DNA of 35,979 nt from Spirochaetia bacterium. GTDB lineage: Bacteria > Spirochaetota > Spirochaetia > Treponematales > Rectinemataceae. This document shows positions 16,274-25,678 of the stretch, one piece after another. The notes below the pieces were generated by a model that did not search any database, had not been told where the DNA came from, and was given only the letters and a program-made list of their open reading frames with translations. The stretch covers positions 1-35,979 of the forward strand of contig JARKOY010000130.1 of NCBI GenBank assembly GCA_029975555.1, written 5' to 3'. The position numbers were made by a program, and so were the translations under genes. How positions within the stretch are numbered: the first letter of the stretch is position 1; each line of letters starts with the position of its first letter.

Positions 16274-18694
16274 TCATGCTCCCTTTTTCGAGATTGTCTC
16301 ATTGAAGCTCTGTCCCCGTTGTGGCTCCATGGGCTCCTGGGTGCAGGGCGTTGAGGCGAGCAAATCCGAAACCTTCTCCGGAATGAGGGGCAGATTGTAG
16401 TAGGCTACGGAGCGGCCGACCGCAGCACGAATGGCGTTCAGCACGGCGAAGTACCCTGCGATGCCGTATTGGAGCGGCGGTTCGCCCACAGCCTTCGAGT
16501 TGTAAGGGGTGGTAGGATTTTCAATCGGAGGCAAAAACTCGATGTCGATTGAAGATGGCATGAACGATACGTCAGGCACTTTATACGTCGAGAGAGTGTC
16601 GGACAGAAGCCGTCCATCCGCTCCGAAGCGCAGGTCTTCCAACAGAGCCCAGCCAAGTCCCTGCGCGAGCGCCCCCTCGATCTGTCCTCGGTCTGTCGAA
16701 GGATCGATACTCTCCCCGATATCGTGCACCACCGAGACAGAGTCGAGCGAGTACGTCCCGCGGAGCGTGTCCACGCTCGCCTCGACGAGCGCGGCTCCAT
16801 ACACGTGGTAGGCAAAAGGCCGGCCTCGTTCGGTGCGCATGTCGTATTCAAGGAAGGGAGTCGCGTAGAAGCCGTGCGCAGAAAGATCCTGACGGGATGC
16901 GTGCATCGCCTCGATCAGTGCCTGCCATGTGAGCGCGCTCGGAGAGCCATTTTGGAGTATCGCCCCTTCTTTGATGTCGATTTCCTCGGGAAGAGCGTGC
17001 AGAAGCTCTGCAGCTTTTTTGACGAGGCGCCCTCGGATCTCCTGGCACGCGATCTTTGCCGCCATGCCGTTGAGGTCAGAACCCGTGCTTGCCGCGGTCG
17101 GCACGGTGTTCGCGACGGTGAGCGTCGTGGTGCGCTGGACAGTGACCTTGGCCACGGGCACACCGAGCGTGCGTGCGACAATCAGTGCAATTTTGCGCGC
17201 AACCTGCTGGCCCATCTCGATTGCCCCCGTGGAGACCATCACCGAGCCATCGGTGTAGATGTGGACGAGCGCCCCTGCCTGATTCATTTGGAGCTTCGTG
17301 AAGCTAATGCCAAAGGCGACAGGGATGAGGCCAAGGCCTTTTTTCTCCAGCCGATGCGTAGCGTTGAATTGAGCGATTCGCTCCTTGAGGGAAGGATAGT
17401 CGACCTTTTTCAGAAGACGCTCTACCGCCTCTGATGCGCGCACGCGCTCGAGCGTCATGCCGTAATACGTCCGGTCGCCTTCCTTGTAAAGGTTGCGCCG
17501 TTTGAGCTCCACAGGATCGATGCCCATTTTCTGGGCGAGGGCATCCATCGCCGATTCGATCACAAAGAACGCCTGTGGCGCCCCGAAGCCTCGAAATGCG
17601 GTGAATGAAGGGAGATTCGTGCGGCACATGTAGCCCGTTACCCGCACGTTGGGTATGTGGTAGGCGCCCGTCGCGTGGAGCACCGTCCGTGCGAGGATCG
17701 CCGCCGACAGGTCGCAGCAGAAACCTGAGTTCTGGTAGTAGTCCGCCTCGAAGGCCAACAACGTACCATCCTTATCTGCCCCAATACGAAAATCGCTCGA
17801 ATAAGGATGGCGCTTGCCTGTGGCGCGCATGTCGTCCTTACGATTGAGGTAGAGCTCAACGGGTTTTCCCGTGATCCACGAAGCCACGGCTGCCATACAG
17901 GCCCAATTCGCCGCCTGGTCTTCCTTGCCGCCGAAGGCTCCTCCGAGGCGTCTCGCTTCGACCTCGACCATGTTCATGGATACACCAAGGACCTGCGCCA
18001 CTGCCCGCTGCACGCCCGAAGGCCCCTGCGTGCTGGAGATGACATGCACGCGACGGCCATCCACCACCTGCGCAATGGCTCCCTGCGTCTCGAGGTACAC
18101 GTGCTCCTGTCCTCCGGACTCGACACGGCCTTCGACCACATACGCACACCGAGAGAACGCTTCCTGCGTGTTGCCGCAGGCTATGGTGCGCGGCGGAAAA
18201 ATAAACTCTCCGCGCGCAGCAGCCTCGCGGGGATCGGTGATCGCGGGCAGAGGCTCACTCTCGATGCGCAGAAGGCTGGCCGCCCTCCGTGCGAGAGGGC
18301 GCGTTGCGGCGACTACGATCGCGATGGGCTGTCCCCAGTATACCCACTCTTCCTCAGGCAAAAGCGGTTCGTCGGGCTTGTTGAAGCCGATCTGGTTCGT
18401 CCCAGGGATATCCTTCGCCAGAATGACCCGAACTGAAGGGTCGAGGGCGAGCGCTTCTTCGGTACGAATCGCGAGGATACGTGCGTGGGCACTGTCCGAC
18501 AGACGGACCACTGCCTGGAGACAGCCAGCGGGGCGGGGAAGATCGTCGATGTACTGCGTCTGTCCGAGAACGTTCGGCAGTGATTCAGGAATAACCATAG
18601 AGGGATTTATCGAGTCCGCCGCTCTCGCGGTGTGGACCGGAGCAGCCCTCTCGAAACTGACGTTATTCTTCTTTCCAATGTTTTCTGTTTTCAT
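16274..18694 (-). CDS. Xanthine dehydrogenase family, molybdenum-binding subunit
   Basis: An 806-residue large subunit of the xanthine oxidase/dehydrogenase family, which hydroxylates purines at the molybdopterin centre. Motifs: a short N-terminal region leading to LGQTQYIDDLP, QTQGPSG-type STQGPSGVQRAVAQ, RRLGGAFGGKED near 255, TAFRGFGAPQAFFVIESAMD near 370, and KAVGEPPLQYG near 735 with the catalytic glutamate. Substrates are most likely hypoxanthine, xanthine or a reduced purine. It overlaps the FeS/FAD subunit by 4 bases (ATGA) with GAGGAG as ribosome-binding site. The C-terminal tail after the last family block (PCTQEPMEPQRGQSF) carries an exact copy of the dispersed repeat word, so the tail may have been altered by it. 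Confidence 0.88.
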   Translation of the reverse strand: MKTENIGKKNNVSFERAAPVHTARAADSINPSMVIPESLPNVLGQTQYIDDLPRPAGCLQAVVRLSDSAHARILAIRTEEALALDPSVRVILAKDIPGTNQIGFNKPDEPLLPEEEWVYWGQPIAIVVAATRPLARRAASLLRIESEPLPAITDPREAAARGEFIFPPRTIACGNTQEAFSRCAYVVEGRVESGGQEHVYLETQGAIAQVVDGRRVHVISSTQGPSGVQRAVAQVLGVSMNMVEVEARRLGGAFGGKEDQAANWACMAAVASWITGKPVELYLNRKDDMRATGKRHPYSSDFRIGADKDGTLLAFEADYYQNSGFCCDLSAAILARTVLHATGAYHIPNVRVTGYMCRTNLPSFTAFRGFGAPQAFFVIESAMDALAQKMGIDPVELKRRNLYKEGDRTYYGMTLERVRASEAVERLLKKVDYPSLKERIAQFNATHRLEKKGLGLIPVAFGISFTKLQMNQAGALVHIYTDGSVMVSTGAIEMGQQVARKIALIVARTLGVPVAKVTVQRTTTLTVANTVPTAASTGSDLNGMAAKIACQEIRGRLVKKAAELLHALPEEIDIKEGAILQNGSPSALTWQALIEAMHASRQDLSAHGFYATPFLEYDMRTERGRPFAYHVYGAALVEASVDTLRGTYSLDSVSVVHDIGESIDPSTDRGQIEGALAQGLGWALLEDLRFGADGRLLSDTLSTYKVPDVSFMPSSIDIEFLPPIENPTTPYNSKAVGEPPLQYGIAGYFAVLNAIRAAVGRSVAYYNLPLIPEKVSDLLASTPCTQEPMEPQRGQSFNETISKKGA

Positions 18695-20208
18695 GGAAAC
18701 AACTCCTCGGCTATGCCGCTCGCTTCAAACAAGCGCACAAAATGGGCCAGAATGAGTTGATAGACCATCCGCCGCCGGTACTCGGCGGACCCCCGCACAT
18801 CGCCAATCGGCGAGATGGACGATGCTGCCGCCTGCGCAGCCTTTCGGGCAAGCCCGGCGAGGGATTTTCCGTCCAGCACATCGCACGAGGCCCCCTCGAG
18901 CACATCCATCGCCTCAGTGCTGAGCATGGGGACAGAGGCTACACCCCCAAGGCTGACCCGTACATCCTTCCATCGTCCTCCCTCGAAGCGGAAGGAGATG
19001 GCTGTGTTGACGGCTGCGATATCGAGATTCTTGCGCTTGCTCACCTTTTCGAATGAAAACCGACGCGATGAGGGCTCATCGAGTACAGGTATTCGAATCG
19101 CCTTCAGAACTTCTCCGGCAGACAGATCAAGCGTTTTATATCCCAAAAAGAATTGCTCTAGGGGACAGAGGCGCAGCGCTGCAGTATTGTCCTCGGTTCC
19201 TGTCTCAGGCACAATCACGAGCTGGGCACCAAGGGCGAGCAGCATCGATGTGATATCCGCCACAGGAGAAGCGTTGACGACATTTCCTCCTACGGTGGCG
19301 AGGTTTCGGATCAGAGTGCTTGCAAACATCGTTTCGAAGCGCTCGATGCCGGGAACCTCACCCCGTACGACAGGCGAGGCGAAGAAATCGCGTACGGTCA
19401 CAGCCGCACCGATTTCGAGCCACCGCTCTCCACGATCAGAGACATAGCGAATCTGTCCAAATTCAGGCAATATTTGGGTTAAGAGCGGAGAAAAACCCTT
19501 TTCCGGCTCCGGATTTCTCACATAGTAATCTGTACCCCCACCCACCACCGCGTGGGGTGCGACTTCTCCGCGCGGTAAGGAGGTAGTTTCCGAATTTTGG
19601 CGAGGGACAGAGCTTCCTTCTCTTGTCGATTCTGCCGCAAATTCGAGAACCGAGGGGGGAAGCACCTGGACCTCAACCAAAGCTCTCAGACGGGCCATCG
19701 GTTCCAGAGGAAGATATTTGAAACGCTCGACGAGGCGCGCCGCAGCTCTTCGGATAGCACCATACCCCGTGCAGCGACAGAGATTGCCGTCAATTGCCTG
19801 CAGCGCTCCCGCAAGGTCTGGCACCCGAGGCTCCGCGAGCCAGGAAGTCAGCGCGATGATGAACCCCGGCGTACAGAATCCGCACTGACTCGCATTTTCA
19901 GCGAGGAAGGCGCGCATGACAGGGGTAAGCCCATCCTCTGTCCCCTCAACCAACCCCTCCAGCGTGAGCAGATGCTTGCCTCGCAGCGTTCCGAGTGGAA
20001 GAAGACATGAAGGGACGGCGCCGTATCGCACCATATCGCCGACATGTTCACCGACGAGCACCGCGCACGCGCCGCAGTCGCCTTCGCGGCAGCCTTCTTT
20101 TGTCGAGGTCAGCCCCAGTTCTTCCCGAATAACATCGAGCGCAGGAGCGCCTTCAGCAGAACGCAATGCTCGCCATGTACTGTTAACTTTCAGGCTCAGC
20201 AAAGCCAT
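18691..20208 (-). CDS. Fused [2Fe-2S] and FAD subunit of xanthine dehydrogenase
   Basis: A 505-residue fusion of the small iron-sulfur and the FAD-binding subunits. The N-terminal 160 residues hold both [2Fe-2S] motifs: CREGDCGACAVL near 39-50 and CGFCTPGFI with LCRCTGYG near 103-150. The rest is the FAD domain with VVGGGTDYYVR near 238, TLIRNLATVGGNVVNASPVAD and FSFEKVSKRKNLDIA. Residues about 198-230 (STREGSSVPRQNSE region) are extra, low-complexity and coincide with a repeat-word copy. The ATG at 20208 has AGGAG 7 bases upstream. It passes electrons from the molybdenum subunit to an acceptor, so with the next gene it makes a two-gene enzyme. Three more word copies lie in this gene without clear insertions. 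Confidence 0.88.
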   Translation of the reverse strand: MALLSLKVNSTWRALRSAEGAPALDVIREELGLTSTKEGCREGDCGACAVLVGEHVGDMVRYGAVPSCLLPLGTLRGKHLLTLEGLVEGTEDGLTPVMRAFLAENASQCGFCTPGFIIALTSWLAEPRVPDLAGALQAIDGNLCRCTGYGAIRRAAARLVERFKYLPLEPMARLRALVEVQVLPPSVLEFAAESTREGSSVPRQNSETTSLPRGEVAPHAVVGGGTDYYVRNPEPEKGFSPLLTQILPEFGQIRYVSDRGERWLEIGAAVTVRDFFASPVVRGEVPGIERFETMFASTLIRNLATVGGNVVNASPVADITSMLLALGAQLVIVPETGTEDNTAALRLCPLEQFFLGYKTLDLSAGEVLKAIRIPVLDEPSSRRFSFEKVSKRKNLDIAAVNTAISFRFEGGRWKDVRVSLGGVASVPMLSTEAMDVLEGASCDVLDGKSLAGLARKAAQAAASSISPIGDVRGSAEYRRRMVYQLILAHFVRLFEASGIAEELFP

Positions 20209-20229
20209 GTGGTTTCTCCTGATGAAGAG

Positions 20230-20238
20230 AGTATAGCA
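20230..20238 (-). promoter_or_regulatory. Extended -10 promoter upstream of the xanthine dehydrogenase genes
   Basis: Minus-strand TGCTATACT: TGn extension plus TATACT, in the 78-base gap between ade and the FeS/FAD gene. The start would be near 20223, giving a short leader that contains the AGGAG ribosome-binding site. It would let xdh and the downstream urate genes be expressed apart from the transporter. Confidence 0.55.
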
Positions 20239-20247
20239 TAATTTGAG

Positions 20248-20261
20248 CAGAAGCGCTTCCA
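20248..20261. promoter_or_regulatory. LacI/CcpA-type operator candidate
   Basis: A perfect 10-base palindrome GAAGCGCTTC (20250-20259) sits just upstream of the extended -10, and on the minus strand it extends to TGGAAGCGCTTCTG. This fits the general LacI-family pattern with a central CG and resembles catabolite-responsive elements. The regulator is not encoded in the window. Confidence 0.4.
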
Positions 20262-20286
20262 GTCTCCCATACCTCAACGCCGTCGT

Positions 20287-22002
20287 TTAGTCGACATAGA
20301 GAGAGACCCTTTCAAATGTATCGACGTCGACGAGTCCTTTGTCGGTGATCTTAAGGCTTGGAATCACCGGCAGCGCCATAAACGACAGCGTCATGAGCGG
20401 GGATGTCGCGGTTAGCCCCGCTTCTTTGAAGAGGCTCTCGAAGGCGCTGAGCCTCTCGATCACGAAATCCGCCGACTTGTCGCTCATGAGGCCCGCTACG
20501 GGGAGGGGAAGGTCGAGCAGAATGGTATCTCCCACCGCATACACGAGACCCCCGCGAATTTTGTTGAGGTGGCGGGCTGCCTTGAAAATCGAAACATCGT
20601 CGACGCCTGCAATGATCATATTGTGTGAATCGTGGCTTATCGTGCTGCCGATCGCTCCGCGCGTAAGCCCGAGACCGCGGATGAATCCTTTTCCGATATT
20701 GCCTGAGCCTGTATGCCGTTCAATCACAAATATTTTGAGAATATCGCGGGCGAGATCCGACACCAAAAAGCCATCTTTGACAGGCACCTGTGCGATGCCA
20801 TGGCCAGTGAGGAGCGATTCTTTGTGGACATCGATCACCCGCACGGACTTGCCTTTGTCAGGAATCGCAAAATCCTCTTTCGTGAGCCACTTGATGTTCA
20901 CCGAATCTCGGATAGTCGCTGCGGAAGTGGGAACATCATGGACAAGAACGCCATTCTGGGCCACGACGCTGCCTCTTTTGATGACCACTCTTGCCTCGAA
21001 GTCTTTAAAGGATGGGAAGGCTATGAAATCAGCCTTATATCCAGGAGCAATCGCGCCCTGCGCTGGGATTCCAAACCAGCGCGCCGCATTGCTCGACGCA
21101 ATGCGAATAGCATCGATCGGATCGACCCCCGCCTCGAGCATGAGCCTGAGAGAAAAATCCATGTGTCCTTCATCGCGCAAGTCGTTGCAGTGTCGATCGT
21201 CCGAACAGAGCATGAAGCGGGCAGCATTTTCCCGCCGCAGCGCCGGCAGCAGCGCTCGCAGATCTTTTGCGGTGGAGCCTTCCCTCAGCATGATGTACAT
21301 GCCCTTGCCCACTTTCTCCAGAACTTCTTCCGGAGTCGTACACTCGTGGTCGGAGCCTATGCCCGCTGCAATATAGGCAGAAAGGTTCGCACCGCGCAAT
21401 CCCGGAGAGTGTCCGTCGATAGGCCTTCCGTTTGACATGAAGAGCGCAATTTTATCCATAAGCTGGGGGTCCTGGGCCAGAACTCCTGGATAGTTCATGA
21501 CCTCACCCAAGCCCAGCACCCTGGGGTCCTGCAAAAATTGGTGCATGTCTGAGGCATATAGCGCTGCCCCCGCAGTGTCGAAATCCGTCGCTGGCACACA
21601 CGAAGGCACCATGAAGTACACATCGAGAGGAATATTCTGCGAAACATTGAGCATGTAGCGCATGCCGTCGTAGCCCATCACGTTTGCAATCTCGTGGGGG
21701 TCAGCGATCACGGCCGTGGTGCCTCGAGGGACGACGACTTTGGCGTACTCTGCAGGCGTGAGCAAAGAAGATTCGATGTGCACATGGGCATCGATGAGTC
21801 CTGGAGCCAGAAACATCCCTTCGAGATCTATAGTGTCCTGCGCGGTGAACCCATCGTTGATGCCGACGACATACCCACCCTTCACGGAGACCGTCGAGTG
21901 TTCGAGAAAGCGGCCGGAAAGAACATCGACCACTGTACAATTCGTGTAATTCACATCGCAGGGGGTCTTCCCCGTAGCCGCATCCATGATATCTCTATTC
22001 AT
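20287..22002 (-). CDS. ade: Adenine deaminase
   Basis: A 571-residue adenine deaminase, hydrolysing adenine to hypoxanthine and ammonia. Family features in order: FLAPGLIDAHVHIESSLLTP near 65-84, PRGTTAVIADPHEIANVMG, VMNYPGVL, DGHSPGLRGANLSAYIAAGIGSDHE, the metal-site region FMLCSDDRHCNDL, and the late block GLTRGAIGSTISHDSHNMII. The length fits the usual 570-600 residues. The start ATG overlaps the upstream permease stop as ATGA, with GAGGGA upstream. It feeds hypoxanthine to the xanthine dehydrogenase encoded next. A sequence like TGAAAGCGCTTCCC lies 54 bases upstream within the permease gene and resembles the operator candidate before xdh. Confidence 0.93.
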   Translation of the reverse strand: MNRDIMDAATGKTPCDVNYTNCTVVDVLSGRFLEHSTVSVKGGYVVGINDGFTAQDTIDLEGMFLAPGLIDAHVHIESSLLTPAEYAKVVVPRGTTAVIADPHEIANVMGYDGMRYMLNVSQNIPLDVYFMVPSCVPATDFDTAGAALYASDMHQFLQDPRVLGLGEVMNYPGVLAQDPQLMDKIALFMSNGRPIDGHSPGLRGANLSAYIAAGIGSDHECTTPEEVLEKVGKGMYIMLREGSTAKDLRALLPALRRENAARFMLCSDDRHCNDLRDEGHMDFSLRLMLEAGVDPIDAIRIASSNAARWFGIPAQGAIAPGYKADFIAFPSFKDFEARVVIKRGSVVAQNGVLVHDVPTSAATIRDSVNIKWLTKEDFAIPDKGKSVRVIDVHKESLLTGHGIAQVPVKDGFLVSDLARDILKIFVIERHTGSGNIGKGFIRGLGLTRGAIGSTISHDSHNMIIAGVDDVSIFKAARHLNKIRGGLVYAVGDTILLDLPLPVAGLMSDKSADFVIERLSAFESLFKEAGLTATSPLMTLSFMALPVIPSLKITDKGLVDVDTFERVSLYVD

Positions 22003-22949
22003 TTGTCTTCCCTCATGTACGACGTCCCGAGCGCTGCGGGCGCACCGACCTTTTTTGAAAGCGCTTCCCACCACGTCATCAGCACAAGCACGGCTATTGT
22101 ACCCACATAGGGAAGCATGTTGAGAAAGTTGGCAGGAATGCTCGTGCCCGATGCCTGGAGACGGAATTGCACGGCGTTGATCCCCCCAAAGAGCAGCGCC
22201 CCCCACACCGCACGGGCGGGGTTCCACATTGAGAAGATCACAAGCGCGATGACAATCCATCCTCGCCCCCCTGTGATATTCTCGGACCAACCCGGCGTAT
22301 AGGAAAGCGAGAGGTGAGCCCCTCCTAAAGCGATCAGCATTCCTCCAATCACAGTATAGAGATAGCGGATTTTCGTCACATCGATTCCCATCGCATCTGC
22401 AGTCTGTGGATGCTCTCCTACAGCCCGCAGCCACAGGCCAGGTCTTGTTTTATAGAGGAAAAACCACGAAAGAGGGAGCAGAAGGTACACACTATAGGTA
22501 ATGATATCCTGGTTGAGGAACGCAGAAAGGAGTGGAATCTGCTTGATCCATGCTGAGTCGAGCGGCACAACTCGTTCTGCGCGCAGTCCGACGAGCCGGA
22601 AATTGTTCGTCGCGGGCCCCAACCTCTGTCCCAAGAACGAAGAGAATCCAGTGCCGAAGAGCGTGATGGAAAGCCCCGACACCACATGGTTCGCCCTCAT
22701 CGTGGTGGTCAGAAAGGCGTGCAGGAGCGCCAGGAGCCCGCCGATGCCGATTGCCACCAGAAATCCAAGCACGAGGCTGTGAGAGTAAAAGACAGTGGCA
22801 AATGCGGAAAGCGCGCCCATCAGCATAATACCCTCGACTCCCAGATTGAGGGTACCACTGCGCTCCGTAAGAATTTCTCCAATCGTCGCGACCGTGAGGC
22901 TCGTCCCCGCGCGGATGGTGATCGTCAAAATCGAAGTGAGAAATTCCAT
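21999..22949 (-). CDS. ABC transporter permease, nucleoside (BMP/Nup) type
   Basis: A 316-residue inner-membrane permease of the branched-chain/ribose-type superfamily, in the subfamily paired with BMP lipoproteins. About eight hydrophobic segments are visible. SLTVATIGEILTERSGTLNLGVEGIMLMGAL near residues 15-45 and RANHVVSGLSITLFGTGFSSFLG near 88-110 are the conserved cytoplasmic-loop regions. It pairs with the permease encoded next upstream to form the channel. The likely cargo is a purine nucleoside or base, given the operon. The ATG has GAGGAG upstream. A repeat-word copy (22624-22632) lies in frame in FLGQRLGPA just after the second block. Confidence 0.88.
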   Translation of the reverse strand: MEFLTSILTITIRAGTSLTVATIGEILTERSGTLNLGVEGIMLMGALSAFATVFYSHSLVLGFLVAIGIGGLLALLHAFLTTTMRANHVVSGLSITLFGTGFSSFLGQRLGPATNNFRLVGLRAERVVPLDSAWIKQIPLLSAFLNQDIITYSVYLLLPLSWFFLYKTRPGLWLRAVGEHPQTADAMGIDVTKIRYLYTVIGGMLIALGGAHLSLSYTPGWSENITGGRGWIVIALVIFSMWNPARAVWGALLFGGINAVQFRLQASGTSIPANFLNMLPYVGTIAVLVLMTWWEALSKKVGAPAALGTSYMREDK

Positions 22950-22964
22950 ACATGTACTCCTCGT

Positions 22965-24059
22965 TTACTCCTTGACCGGGTCAGGACAGGCCGCTTTTTG
23001 CTCGGTCCTGACCACATTCAGCCTATACTCAGTGAAGAGAGAACCAGCGAGCATCGGAAAAAGAATCAGCCCCTGCATCACGACTCCCATCGAGGCAGGC
23101 AGCCCCATCATCATCTGTACCTGGTCGCCGCCCACTGCAAGCGCAGCAAGCGCGAGCGCGACGAAGGGCACCGCCAAAGGATTGAGCTGACTCATCCACG
23201 CCACGATGATAGCGGTATAACCATACCCGATCGAAAGTCCCTGCTGGAGCCGGTGCGAGATGCCGGTCACCTCAAATGCACCCGCGAGCCCGCACAGCGC
23301 ACCGGAGAGCACGACGGCCAGCACAACATTCCGCTCAACCGCAATGCCCTGATACCTCGCCGCTTTCTGGCTGGCGCCGATTATCTGGAGCTCAAACCCC
23401 CACCGTGTACGCTTTAGGACAATCCAGAGAAGTATTGCAAGCGCGAGCGCAACCCATATACCAGCGTGCGCACGCCCCATGATGCGCGGAAGCCATGCGT
23501 CCGCCGAGAACATCCGGGAACCCGGAAAACCATATCCCTTTGGATCCCGCCACGGCCCGTAGTACAAAAACTCAGAGTAGAGAATCGCGATGTAGTTCAT
23601 CATCAGCGTGACAAGCGTCTCGTCCACCTTAAGCGAAGTCTTGAAGAGCGCGGGAATGCCTGCCCACAGAGCCCCTGCCACAAGCCCACCCAAAAGAGCA
23701 CAGAAGAGCAGAGAATGCCCCGGGAAAAGGCGCTCACCAAAAAGAGCGACCCCCGCTGCCGCAACCCCGCCCATCGTGAGTTGTCCTTCGGCGCCGATAT
23801 TCCAGAATTTTATCTTGAAGGCGATCGCGACGCCGAGCCCCGTCAGCATGAGCGGTATCGCTTTCACCAGCGTCTCCGCAAAACCGTGAGAGGACCCGAA
23901 GGCCCCCACGGCCATCGCCGCGAAAGTCCTGAAAGGGTTTGCGCCGAAAACCCCCAGCAGCACTGCGGTCAACACCAAAGAGACCAAGAAAGAGACAATC
24001 GGTACAAGGATGAGCGCGGGGACAGAGGTTGATTTTCGTTTTTCAAAGAGAAACCTCAT
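22965..24059 (-). CDS. ABC transporter permease, nucleoside (BMP/Nup) type, larger subunit
   Basis: A 364-residue membrane protein, the second permease of the importer. An N-terminal hydrophobic segment (ALILVPIVSFLVSLVLTAVLL) precedes the conserved LVKAIPLMLTGLGVAIAFKIKFWNIGAEGQLTMGG block near 64-98, LKVDETLVTLMMNYIA near 143-158 and IGYGYTAIIVAWMSQLNP near 280. The partner permease lacks this N-terminal extension. The start overlaps the ATPase gene stop as ATGA. Residues 9-14 (KSTSVPA) are encoded by an exact copy of the dispersed repeat word (24019-24027), so the cytoplasmic N-terminus may have been reshaped by it. The gap to the next gene is 15 bases. Confidence 0.88.
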   Translation of the reverse strand: MRFLFEKRKSTSVPALILVPIVSFLVSLVLTAVLLGVFGANPFRTFAAMAVGAFGSSHGFAETLVKAIPLMLTGLGVAIAFKIKFWNIGAEGQLTMGGVAAAGVALFGERLFPGHSLLFCALLGGLVAGALWAGIPALFKTSLKVDETLVTLMMNYIAILYSEFLYYGPWRDPKGYGFPGSRMFSADAWLPRIMGRAHAGIWVALALAILLWIVLKRTRWGFELQIIGASQKAARYQGIAVERNVVLAVVLSGALCGLAGAFEVTGISHRLQQGLSIGYGYTAIIVAWMSQLNPLAVPFVALALAALAVGGDQVQMMMGLPASMGVVMQGLILFPMLAGSLFTEYRLNVVRTEQKAACPDPVKE

Positions 24060-25585
24060 GCGTCTGCCTCCTCGGTCATCCCTGCCATAAGCATCCCTAG
24101 GCGGTCAATGGTTACTGCGTTTGTATCAAAAATGCCCATTATTCTCCCCTCGAAAAGCACTGCGACACGGTCTGAAATTTGCAAGAGCTCGTCTAAATCT
24201 TCGGAAAAGAAGAGTACGCCAAGCCCAGCATCACGCTGACTCACAAGCAGACGGTGAACTGTTTCTGTGGCGCCGACATCGAGCCCCCGCGAAGGATAAA
24301 CTGCAACCATCACGCTTTTGGCAGCCTCGATTTCACGGGCTAGGATCGTTTTCTGAATATTGCCGCCGGAGAGAAATTTGATCTGCGTCTTAGGGGAAGG
24401 TGTCGAGATGCGGAATTTTTCGATAAGTATCCGCGCAAGATCCAACATCCTTTTCGGCAAAAGGAAAAAACCTGCCGCCAGCGGCTTCGAGCGATATCGC
24501 TTCATAGCCAGATTCGAAGCGACGCTCAGATCTCCCACGGCGCCGACCGATGTCCGGTCCTGAGGGATATGCGCTACCCCACGACGAATAATTTCACGCG
24601 GGGACCTATTGGTCATATCTTCGCCACTGATCTGGAGTTTTCCTTTTGTAGACCGTCTCAGTCCAGTAATCACTTCGGCAAGCTCTTTTTGTCCATTTCC
24701 TGCGACACCCGCAATGCCGAGAATTTCTCCGGCCCTGAGCTGAAACGATATATCTTTGAGCGCAGGCAAACCTCTGTCCCCGAGCGCTTCAACATGGGTG
24801 AGCTCGAGTACGACTTTGCCTGGGTTCGCGGTTTTTTTTTCGATGTGGAACAGCACGTCGCGTCCAACCATCATTCGGGCGAGCTCTCTCGGCGTTGTTT
24901 CCACAGTGCTCGCCTCAGCGACGACTTTTCCCTTCCGTAGGACCATCACACGATCTGAGAATTCCATCACCTCTTCCATTTTGTGGGTGATAAAAATGGC
25001 AGATTTGCCTTCTTGTTTCATCACATGTACGACCCGACTGAGCTCATGTGACTCTTGGGGCGTCAAAACAGCCGTGGGCTCATCCAAAATCAATATGTCG
25101 GCATTTCTATAGAGGAGTTTCAGAATTTCGACCCGTTGCTGTTCACCCACAGAGAGCTGCCAGATGCTCGCATCCGGATCAACATCGAGATGATACTGGG
25201 TTGCCAGTCCGACAAGCCGATTCCGTACCCGTTTCAAGTCAAGAAAAAAAGGTTCATTGTGAAGGCCGAGGATGATATTCTCGAGTACGTTCATCGAATC
25301 GACGAGCTTAAAGTGCTGATGCACCATACCTATGCCATACTTTTGTGCATCGCGGGGAGAGCGGATTTCTACCTGCCTGCCGTCGATGTATATCTCACCG
25401 CTGTCCGGTCGATAAAGGCCGCAGAGTATGTTCATGAGCGTACTTTTTCCCGCTCCATTCTCCCCGAGGAGCGCCAACACTTCTCCCTTGTTTAGCTTCA
25501 GATCGACACAATCATTGGCAAGAACCCCTGGAAACGATTTTGAGATGTTTCGCATGTCAACTTTGGGTGTGGGCGTATTCTTCAT
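24056..25585 (-). CDS. ABC transporter ATP-binding protein, duplicated (Nup/BMP type)
   Basis: A 509-residue ATPase with two ABC domains, as is typical of sugar/nucleoside importers. Domain 1: Walker A GENGAGKSTLMN near 38-49, signature LSVGEQQRVEIL near 142, Walker B DILILDEPTAVLTPQE near 160. Domain 2: a degenerate Walker A GVAGNGQKELAE near 290, signature LSGGNIQKTILARE near 403, and a Walker B-like region with VAVYPSRGLDVGATE. The second site lacks the Walker lysine context, which is normal for this family. The ATG at 25585 is preferred because AGGA lies 7 bases upstream; an ATG 6 bases earlier is too close. A repeat word lies in GDRGLPALKDISF, which is a conserved position in homologues. 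Confidence 0.92.
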   Translation of the reverse strand: MKNTPTPKVDMRNISKSFPGVLANDCVDLKLNKGEVLALLGENGAGKSTLMNILCGLYRPDSGEIYIDGRQVEIRSPRDAQKYGIGMVHQHFKLVDSMNVLENIILGLHNEPFFLDLKRVRNRLVGLATQYHLDVDPDASIWQLSVGEQQRVEILKLLYRNADILILDEPTAVLTPQESHELSRVVHVMKQEGKSAIFITHKMEEVMEFSDRVMVLRKGKVVAEASTVETTPRELARMMVGRDVLFHIEKKTANPGKVVLELTHVEALGDRGLPALKDISFQLRAGEILGIAGVAGNGQKELAEVITGLRRSTKGKLQISGEDMTNRSPREIIRRGVAHIPQDRTSVGAVGDLSVASNLAMKRYRSKPLAAGFFLLPKRMLDLARILIEKFRISTPSPKTQIKFLSGGNIQKTILAREIEAAKSVMVAVYPSRGLDVGATETVHRLLVSQRDAGLGVLFFSEDLDELLQISDRVAVLFEGRIMGIFDTNAVTIDRLGMLMAGMTEEADA

Positions 25586-25678
25586 CGACATTTCCTGTGG
25601 TTGTTTTTATTAGAGAATATAAGCACCGCGATATCTCTTGTCGCCTCGATCCTCCACTCGAGCTTTTTCCCATAGGAT

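Noticed and set aside
20339-21376. Long plus-strand open frame opposite adenine deaminase (345 codons)
   Set aside because: Entirely antisense to a well-conserved gene. The translation is arginine/serine-rich without family features, as expected from GC-rich antisense frames.
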